A DNA stretch of 64,000 bases from contig NC_073694.1 of the NCBI RefSeq assembly GCF_029784165.1, forward strand, positions 159,829,495-159,893,494, written 5' to 3'. This document shows, one piece after another, positions 57,501-64,000 of the stretch. The notes beneath the pieces are model-generated. The model worked only from the letters and a program-made list of their open reading frames with translations, made no database searches and was not told the DNA's origin. Positions within the stretch are counted from its first letter, which is position 1. Each line of letters begins with the position of its first letter. A program made the position numbers and the translations under genes. Source of the stretch: Wyeomyia smithii (Eukaryota; Arthropoda; Insecta; Diptera; Culicidae).

Positions 57501-58315
57501 CAACAGCAGCAGCATCTTATCCAACATCAGCAGCAGCAAATCAAAACGTCACCTCAGACGATGACTATCATTCGACCCGTCGGCGGGACAACCAGTAACA
57601 ACCTTCAGACTACAGTTCTTCCACAAGGTCTCACACTAATTCAGCGGCCTGGTCAACAACCACAGTTGGTGCAAACGATACAAGGTCAGCCGCAGCAACA
57701 GCAGCCGCAAACGCGGACAATCATTACACAGATTCCACAGCAGCAGCAAGTGCAACAACAGCAACAGCAAATTCAGCAACAGCCGCAGCATACGATACAA
57801 TTCCAAGCAGCGGGAGCACCCCGAGCAGGTGGCACTACTATACAGTTGGTGCAACAGCCGCAGCAAGGTGAGTACTGTATAGCATAAAAGTAAAGAAAAA
57901 TAATGTTTATCGGTACTTTATTTTAGAACGCACCATTAACCAACAGCAGCAACCGCAGCAAATCCAGATCCAGCGAACGCAAATTGGTCAACAGCAGCAG
58001 CAGCAAGGTGCTACGGTCACCATTCAACAGCAGAACACAGTCACCGTTGGACAACAGCAGGCGCAACAGCAAGGTACCCGAAAAGGACTCTCGCTTTCGG
58101 TAAGTGTTGTCGATTCGGATAGGTGCGGTTTTTTTATAACTTATTGCTATTTTCCGTAGAACAAGCATGTCATGGAGGCGCACGATATGTTCAAACGAGC
58201 CAACCGGGTGACCCGTCTGGAGAAAGCACTGATTCTCGGTTTCATGGCAGGCTATCGGGACAATCCGCGTCCGAATCCGGAGAATGTTGTGACCATCAAA
58301 CTGAACGAGAGCAAG
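54530..58315 (+). CDS. NELFA: Negative elongation factor subunit A (NELF-A), 3' end missing
   Basis: Exons: 54530-54739, 55104-57867, 57927-58099 and 58160-58315, all with GT-AG introns (364, 59 and 60 bp) and agreeing phases; about 1101 codons. NELF holds RNA polymerase II in promoter-proximal pausing; subunit A binds NELF-C through its N-terminal domain. Conserved parts seen: SDISLWLHNKLGTSNDSW at residue 7, VKLKLLLSFFHIPRR, LPLECQYLNKSALVS, VKHFTLKRKPKSANLRAELL, TTPLKGIPSRVP, GVKLLEIGE, TPDYAAGL (about residue 315) and near the end KALILGFMAGYRDNP. The centre is a long Gln/Thr/Pro-rich low-complexity region with CAG/CAA runs; vertebrate NELF-A is about half as long. The expected C-terminal block (about 30-40 residues) was not found, so a further exon lies downstream. 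The start is the first ATG after a 15-bp leader remnant. Confidence 0.93.
54740..55103 (+). other. NELF-A intron 1
   Basis: Donor GTAAGC, acceptor TTTATTGTAG, phase 0. No repeat inside. Confidence 0.9.
56868..56918 (+). repeat. CAG/CAA tract coding poly-Gln
   Basis: A run of about 12 glutamine codons, mixed CAG and CAA, the longest of several in NELF-A (others near 56680, 57420, 57500 and 57745). Mixed codons suggest the tract is stable rather than expanding. Confidence 0.85.
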
Positions 58316-58837
58316 GTATGTGGCAAGATGTGTTAGTACTGTTAGAAGCAATATATTACGTTCCACTGATGAGTGTCAGTCCGAAATTTGAAAAGTCTCA
58401 TTGGATTCACCCGCAAATTCTTTACGTGGTTTGAACAGCTGTCTAAATAAGTTCTAAAAATTTGTATGAAACGGGTGGAAACTTCTTAAATTCTCCCTTT
58501 TCTCAAAGCTGTCCACGTAGAATGTGGATGGATTGAATAGCGAAAGAGAAAGATTTACGTCGATAATTTTGACTTTCTGTCGACGCCCATTCTTTTGCTT
58601 CTACTGATGATGATAGTTCCGTCTTCAATGTTTTGGCTCAGTTATTTTCTCAAAATGCTGTAACAATCGCCAGTAAATTATGAACCATGTTTTTGCGAAT
58701 CCCGAAATTTATTTTTCCTTGTTTATTTCTGATTTAAATTTTGATTCGCATATGAAAATAAAACTCTACTCTTTAATCTTTTTCGAAAATATTTAGCTAA
58801 CATAATGAATAATTTTTTAAACCTTACGTACTTCAGC
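58316..58837. other. NELF-A intron 4 (start), unassigned
   Basis: Donor GTATGT at 58316. A half of the GGGGCCATCCACAT MITE lies at 58505-58530. The rest has no recognisable content. Confidence 0.5.
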
Positions 58838-59765
58838 AGCCCAGAGCCGTGGTGGCTCGTGCCGTATCGAGAATTTTCCTCCACTCGGTCCTGGGCTACT
58901 CGTCGCCAATTTTCTAGGTGCCCTAACACTCACAGATCCACTTCAACCTGGCCACCTAGCACGTTGGGCCTCTGTTTTTATTGCCAGTGGGGAAGAAGAA
59001 TCATCCTCACGAAATGTCCGGCAGCTTTCCGACCTTCGTCAGGTGCACAATGGGATCGTGATTCATACGCCTACGCCACTCTCCGCGGTTTGTTCTTACC
59101 AAGTATTTTCCGCAACACTCCGTTCAATTACTGCCAGTGTATGTCCTCCGTGAGCAGCGTCATGGTTTCAAGTCCATAGAGAATTGCTGGTCTAATAAGG
59201 CTGTTGTTCATCGTCAGTTTCGTGCGGCGTCGTATGCTCCCGAATCGAAGCGTTCTGCGAGGGTCTGATTTCCAGCTTGAATATGTCGTTGAATCTCCAC
59301 TCTTGTGTTATTGTTAACGGTTACCAGAAGTCCCAAGTATACGGACTCAACTACCACTTCCAGTTCATCGCTGTCCATGATCACCGTCGTATGTCGTTGA
59401 ATCTCCACTCTTGTGTTATTGTTAACGGTTACCAGAAGTCCCAAGTATACGGACTCAACTACCACTTCCAGTTCATCGCTGTCCATGATCACCGTCCGTT
59501 GGAGGCGAATGTCGGTTTCTCTCGAGCCTCTTCCTCTGTAGTGCAACTCTTACTCTACCCTCTACTTTTAGTCTGGCGTAGATTGCCTCCGCCGTCGCAA
59601 AGTCGTAACAACGTCGGGTTGATTACCTCTGCTGAAAATCATGCCTCTCGTTTCGTTGCCCGCTCGTCGGATGACACTCTCAAGAGCAATGTTGAACAAC
59701 GTGCAGGACAGTCCATCTTCTTGTCTCTAACTTCTGTGCGCTTCGAAGGAATCCGAGAGTGTCCC
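58838..59765 (-). pseudogene. RTE-clade retrotransposon, 3' part, antisense
   Basis: On the minus strand the end of the RTE ORF is readable: TVIMDSDELEVVVESVYLG, LLVTVNNNTRVEIQRHIQAG (59546-59214), then a mutated part, and at 58929-58840 NWRRVAQDRVEENSRYG, like the C-terminus of RTE proteins (W-R-R-V-A-x-D-R). It is broken by shifts and carries a 108-bp duplication. It probably lies in a NELF-A intron, opposite in direction. Confidence 0.7.
59282..59497 (-). repeat. 108-bp in-frame tandem duplication in RTE
   Basis: TATGTCGTTGAATCTCCACT starts at 59282 and again at 59390. The unit is 36 codons and both units appear identical by eye. Confidence 0.9.
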
Positions 59766-60129
59766 TGATACGCACACGTAACACGTCACTTGATCCAAGG
59801 TAGTTTTGATAAGTCGTGTCAGTTTATCCGGAGAACCGGAGTCGTGCATTAGGGAACATCCATAAATTACGTAGCATTCGAGGGGAATAGGGCTGGGGTT
59901 TGCAGTTTTGTGATGAAATGTGACGAGGGGGAGGGGGAGGGGGTCAAGGCAAGCTACGAAACTAAGAAAAAAAAATTGTATATTTTTAATTGTTCCGTTT
60001 TATCACTGTTTTGTCTGTTTAAGGTCATTTTATTACTTTCTTGTCTTTTTTGTTTATCTATGAGACAAGGTATGTTTTTGATTATAAAATTTGCAGAAAA
60101 AAAAATTGTCATGCGGGGGTGGGGGCTCT
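59766..60129. other. Half MITE with G-rich tract
   Basis: GGGAACATCCATAAATTACG at 59854 followed by a GAGGGGGAGGGGGAGGGGG tract (59922-59943) is the left half of the family that frames C-rich runs. A second G-run is at 60114-60123. Confidence 0.5.
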
Positions 60130-60240
60130 TAGATGATCTCGAGGTACGATGCTGGCCTAACAAGTTAGTGTCAGTATGATCATAATGCTAGCCCCGCAAA
60201 TTTTCTGTACACTAAACAGTTGGCTGCGAAGTCTAAGTAG
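60130..60240 (+). repeat. tRNA-related SINE, second copy (partial)
   Basis: GATCTCGAGGTACGATGCTG, GTTAGTGTCAGTATGATC and CTAGCCCCGCAAATT match 30626-30790, with about 30 bp missing after CTGGCC. Confidence 0.55.
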
Positions 60241-61480
60241 GGTGTTTGATCCTGGTTCGAACTAGTTTCAGCGTTTTTCATGATACACTTGAGTTGATCT
60301 CAGCGTTTCTAATAAATGATGGCAGTTATGTATCAAAATCGATTTCTAATGTGATAACACACTTTGATTTACTTTTCGATATTTAATGACAGAAAAATGA
60401 TGATCCAGGTTCGAACCATGCTGATCGTGGTTTGACCCATTTTTATGATCCTGGTTCGAACTACAGATTGAATCGTGCAAGTTTTTTCTACTCCTCAAAA
60501 TATGAAATATGCTTTCAATGACTCAAACAAATACTGAACGGAATGTAGGGTGTAAATCAATTATGTACTCTTTCAGTTTTAGGAAGCTAATATAATTGTG
60601 CGCAAAACGTCCGGAATATGAAATGCCCTGGGCTTGGTGGTTGAGCTCCAATCTTGGGTTCTTATAGCTTTACAGAACCCCTCAAGATAGAGCCACAAAG
60701 TTGTTTCAGCTTTGACAGCCCAAGGGCGCGTGCTTCCAGGTGGCGGATGGGAGCTTAGGGAGACCATGAGAGTCAGATACCTATGTTGTAGCCTTCCTAC
60801 TCTGATCTCGGCAGTCTCCTATGTGGGGAGGATTCATGACAATATTAATTGTTAATAGTTTTGGTGAATTCTCTTCACACGTTGACCAGACCACATTGTG
60901 CAAGCTCTGTTCTCATCTAGAATATGATAATTACATACTTCCTAATTCTGTGCAGTTGTAGTAGCCGTAGTAGTAGAAACAATCGTATGTGTTTTAAAGC
61001 GAGGTGCGCAAAGAGAAAAGCAATAAACCCGGCAACCATCTGCTAATGTTTTATTTAATTTGAACAGTTCTGCTAATCAGATTTAACTTCGCATAACTTC
61101 AAGTACGCACTGGAAGGTGTCATGAACTTTGTGAGAATAAATAAATTTTTAAGTGTGTACTCGCAACGTTTGAGTTCCAATGCCTCACTCGCAATATTGA
61201 CCACAACTTAAAGACATTTCGTTGAACTACAATTGTGTGTGATTCAAAAAAATGCATTCTAAGTACAACACACATTTCGTACGAAATATTAAGCTCAAGA
61301 TTGTTTTCATTGCAGCCTCAATTCAACGGTTTTACAGGAGTTTTCGATCTCACTCTGCGCATCACGTCTTGGTTTAGTATTTATGTGTCAGTTCTATTCT
61401 TTCTTTCGTATAGGTGTTTATGCGGGTTTGTGGTGCGGGGGCGGGACCGATCGACTTCCGATGGGCTTGGGATTGTTTTT
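60241..61480. other. Unassigned DNA with three GATCCNGGTTCGAAC words
   Basis: GATCCTGGTTCGAACTA occurs near 60249 and 60449 and GATCCAGGTTCGAACC near 60402. The rest is unassigned. Confidence 0.35.
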
Positions 61481-61481
61481 A

Positions 61482-61502
61482 GGCCCCGCTTGAAGCGGGG
61501 AG
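61482..61502 (+). other. Short perfect hairpin
   Basis: CCCCGCTTGAAGCGGGG has 8-bp arms around one base, in a G+C-rich block (61425-61520) followed by a T-rich stretch. Role unknown. Confidence 0.5.
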
Positions 61503-61520
61503 ACCAGGCCTTGGTTCTGG

Positions 61521-61990
61521 CTTTCTGCCATCAAGTTTAATTTTTTTTCTTTTTCTCTTTTTTCACAAATCGGAGCCCTACTCTGATGTATTTGTGTATG
61601 TTTATCTGTTTCTTTTTATGTGTTTATGTATGTATGTATGAAAGGTTTTTTTTTCTTCATATATATTGTTACACTAAAACAAATTTTTATTCCTTTTCTT
61701 TTTTTTCTTTTCTCTTGTCATTTTTTTCTGACCTCTCACACGATAAAATGAGTACGATATCGGTGAGAGTCAACAATTTATCATTCACGGATTTACACTT
61801 AGAAACGGAAACGGATGAATTTCTTCGATAATCGCCAAATCAGGACAGGCAAATAAAATAAAGAGACAACACAACCAACCATAACCGATCCAAACAAACA
61901 CCAGAACCAAGGCAGATAAAAAGAAGAAAGTAACACCACAACCAAGTTTGTAGAATTTTTTATTATTATTATTATGATTATTATTATTTC
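61521..61990. other. T-rich then AT-rich unassigned DNA
   Basis: No gene or repeat partner was found; pyrimidine-rich from 61540 to 61740. Confidence 0.3.
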
Positions 61991-62340
61991 CAACTAGCCT
62001 AGTGTGGTTGGTAACGTCTCCGCCAACCACGCTCGACGCCTGAGTTCGAATCCCACCGCCGACATAGGTGTCGATGGTTGTGAGGTGGCGTGATCCACTC
62101 ACAACCAACCCAACTGGTCTAGATTCAATCCTAGCCGACACCGGGAGATTTTCTGAGGCGAAAAATCTCTGGGATCACGCCTTCCATCGCATGAGGAAGT
62201 AAAGCCGTTGGCGCCGGTCCGTTAATAAACGGGTCGTGAGTTAGGGACCTGGGTGTGGAGTCGCCTCCCTGGGCGTCGGTAATTGGCCACAACAGTGGCG
62301 GAAATAGACCGACGGAAAATAAGCGAGAATAAAAAAAAAA
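61991..62340 (+). repeat. tRNA-derived SINE
   Basis: TGTGGTTGGTAACGTCTCCG (A-box-like) and CTGAGTTCGAATCCCACC (good B box) mark a tRNA-derived head. The body includes GGATCACGCCTTCCATCGC and GATGAGGAAG-like words and the tail is GAGAATAAAAAAAAAA. About 350 bp; no duplication identified. Confidence 0.7.
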
Positions 62341-62610
62341 CTAAACTGTTTCTCTTCAGTAATCTCATGTTGACATATATTGTTTTTCATATGTTGCGTT
62401 TGCGCTCAACACCAATTGCCCGTCGACCTTTTGGTCGGGGAGCCTCCGAAATCAATTCGCTGTGTCTTTCAAAGCAGGTGTAGGCTTGTTTCATCAGGCG
62501 GAAATGATTTTTGGAGACTCTCTGACTTGATGACTCGGGCCTGGAGCTTCGAGCGCTTGACCCGCCCAGCCAGTAATCCCACAAAAAAACAAAAGAATGT
62601 ATTTCTTGTC
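62341..62610. other. Unassigned DNA
   Basis: Moderate G+C content with no recognised coding sequence or repeat partner. Confidence 0.3.
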
Positions 62611-62745
62611 ATGTTTTATTATTATTATTATTATTTTATTTACTTTTATATTTATTATTATTATTTTTTTTAAATTATTTATTCATTTATTTATTTATTT
62701 ATATATTTACTTATTTATTTATTTTTTAAATTTATTTATTTACTA
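62611..62745. repeat. (TTA)n and (TTTA)n low-complexity tract
   Basis: TTATTATTATTATTA runs and TTTATTTATTTA runs with few interruptions. Confidence 0.95.
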
Positions 62746-63720
62746 GCTGACCCGGCAAACTTCGTCCCGCCCATTTTAGTGTTTAATTTAATAATTTTAA
62801 ACATTTCAAATTTATTGATTCCTTGCGATTGGATTATATCGTTTAAAAATAATTGGTTTTATCGGAATGGCAACATCCTCAACTTTTGGCTTTTGTACAT
62901 GACCTCTATTCCGGATATATATTGGGTGCATTCCAGTTATTTTCGTTGTTTACCAGAAACTGAAAGTGGTCATCTTCTGATTCAAAATGGTGTCCAGGGT
63001 CAATGCTTGGCTTCTTTACAATTTCGATTACGGACTTATCCATATGTAGTAGTATTCGGTTATTTGCGGATGTTTTTCAGAAGTTGCCATTTTTCAATTC
63101 AAACTGTTGTCTAAGGTCAATTTATAGCTCCTTGCACCATTCTGGATCCGGTGATCCGGAACCGTAAGTCGCCATTTTGGATTTAAAAATGGCATTTGGA
63201 GACAATTTCTGGCCCCTGAGCGTCATTCTAGTTTGAGAAACACCCATATTGGGTGTTATTTGGTCATTTTCGGCTGTTTTCCAGAAACCGGATGTCACCA
63301 TCTTCGAATTCAAAATGGTGTCTGTGGTCGATTCTAGCTCCTGTGTATCATTCTGGTTCCGAAGATACTCATTTTGTATGAAAATCGGCCATTTTTGGTT
63401 GTTTTCTAGAAACCGGAAGTAGCCATCTTACAATTAATAATGGTGTCTGAGGTCAATTTTCAGCTTAATTCTCGTTCCAGAGATACTCATATTGGGTGGT
63501 ATTTGGTCACTTAAGGCTGTTTTCCGGACACCGGAAGTCGCCATCTCGGATTTCAAAACAATTTCGGCCCTCCGTGCGGTCAATCTGCTTAAAGAAACGC
63601 TCATATTGAGTGGTATTTGATCATTTTCGGCTGTTTTCCAGACACCGGAAGTTTCCATCTTACAATTCAAAATGTTGTCTGAGGTCGATTTGTGGCTTCA
63701 GTGCATCATAACAATCCCGG
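62746..63720 (-). repeat. Second 124-bp satellite array, reversed, with its lead-in
   Basis: CTAGCTGACCCGGCAAACTT at 62744 opens the block. From about 62930 units of about 118-125 bp recur, marked by CCGGAAGTCGCCAT-like words near 63075, 63164, 63288, 63413, 63531 and 63646 and by CCATATTGGGTGTTATTTGG. Confidence 0.85.
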
Positions 63721-64000
63721 AAATACCCATATGGCATCGTACACAAATTACGTAACGCTAAAAACCTAGATTTCAGACCCCCTCCCCCCCCCCTATGTAA
63801 CGATAAGTAACGTTAGATATGACCCCCCCTCTATGGTTACGTAACGCTGGACAACCTGCCCCCCCTCCAAATTTGCAATTTTGAGCAAACATCTCAGTTA
63901 CGTAACGGGCTCAACTACCCCCCTCCCCCTATGTAACAATAAGTAACGCAGACTTATACCCCCTCCCCCTATGTAACAATAAGTAACGCAGACTCATCCC
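63721..64000. repeat. C-rich repeats with GTAACG words
   Basis: ACAAATTACGTAACGCT starts the block; then CCCCCTCCCCCTATGTAAC and AATAAGTAACGCAGACT occur in near-tandem units of about 40 bp (63925-64000). The window ends inside it. Confidence 0.75.

Noticed and set aside
57868..57887. Read-through end of NELF-A exon 2 (GEYCIA and stop)
   Set aside because: A good donor (GTGAGT) and a 59-bp intron lead in phase to the next conserved exon; the read-through ending is best seen as intron retention.
58838..59179. Plus-strand ORF of 124 codons
   Set aside because: The minus strand of the same DNA matches an RTE C-terminus; the plus ORF is a shadow.
61235..61540. Last exon of NELF-A
   Set aside because: The expected C-terminal motif with an F-E-M-N-Y-like block was not found here or elsewhere in 58316-64000.

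Overview
The window looks like a chromosomal piece of an insect, most likely a culicine mosquito. It is AT-rich, has spliced genes with short introns (59 to 364 bp), and is packed with nested transposable elements. One of these is a DD37E mariner-type element of the kind first described from mosquitoes (ITmD37E). The species call is inference.

Only one host gene is recognised with confidence: NELF-A (subunit A of the negative elongation factor), on the plus strand from 54530. Four exons carrying about 1101 codons are present and the last exon(s) lie beyond what I can find. A second, unrecognised small gene is proposed on the minus strand (36397 to 35533, three exons, 91 codons), supported only by agreeing splice sites and reading phases.

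Layout. 1-8185: a Jockey-clade non-LTR retrotransposon whose ORF2 is split by two Penelope-like elements in inverted orientation. 8280-9930: a transposase fragment, hAT-like termini and MITE pieces. 9930-17140: two RTE-clade retrotransposon copies broken by insertions, including a Transib-like element (target duplication CGGCG) and a three-level nest (RTE, hAT-like element, Transib-like foldback). 13159-14300, 19250-20522 and 25025-28908: copies of an unnamed promoter-bearing repeat, one of them holding a second Transib-like foldback. 29497-29709: a (TA)n tract over 200 bp. 30626-35490: SINE, foldbacks, a palindromic ATGTTACAT array, a Ty3/gypsy-type LTR and gag start hit by two MITEs. 37186-38474: almost complete DD37E element. 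38541-49410: MITEs, a 124-bp satellite, a 23-bp minisatellite and a 2.5-kb hAT-like nest. 49592-54507: a 4.9-kb hAT-bounded composite that sits in the 5' leader of NELF-A, ending 22 bp before its start codon. 58316-64000: NELF-A intron or downstream DNA with an antisense RTE 3' end, SINEs, the satellite again and C-rich repeats.

Most of the biology here is transposon biology. Repeats that occur more than once in the window give internal empty sites, so several insertion events can be read directly (exact target duplications of 3, 5, 7, 8 and 10 bp). No tRNA, rRNA or CRISPR locus was seen. All coordinates of element ends were worked out by eye; those called approximate may be off by tens of bases.
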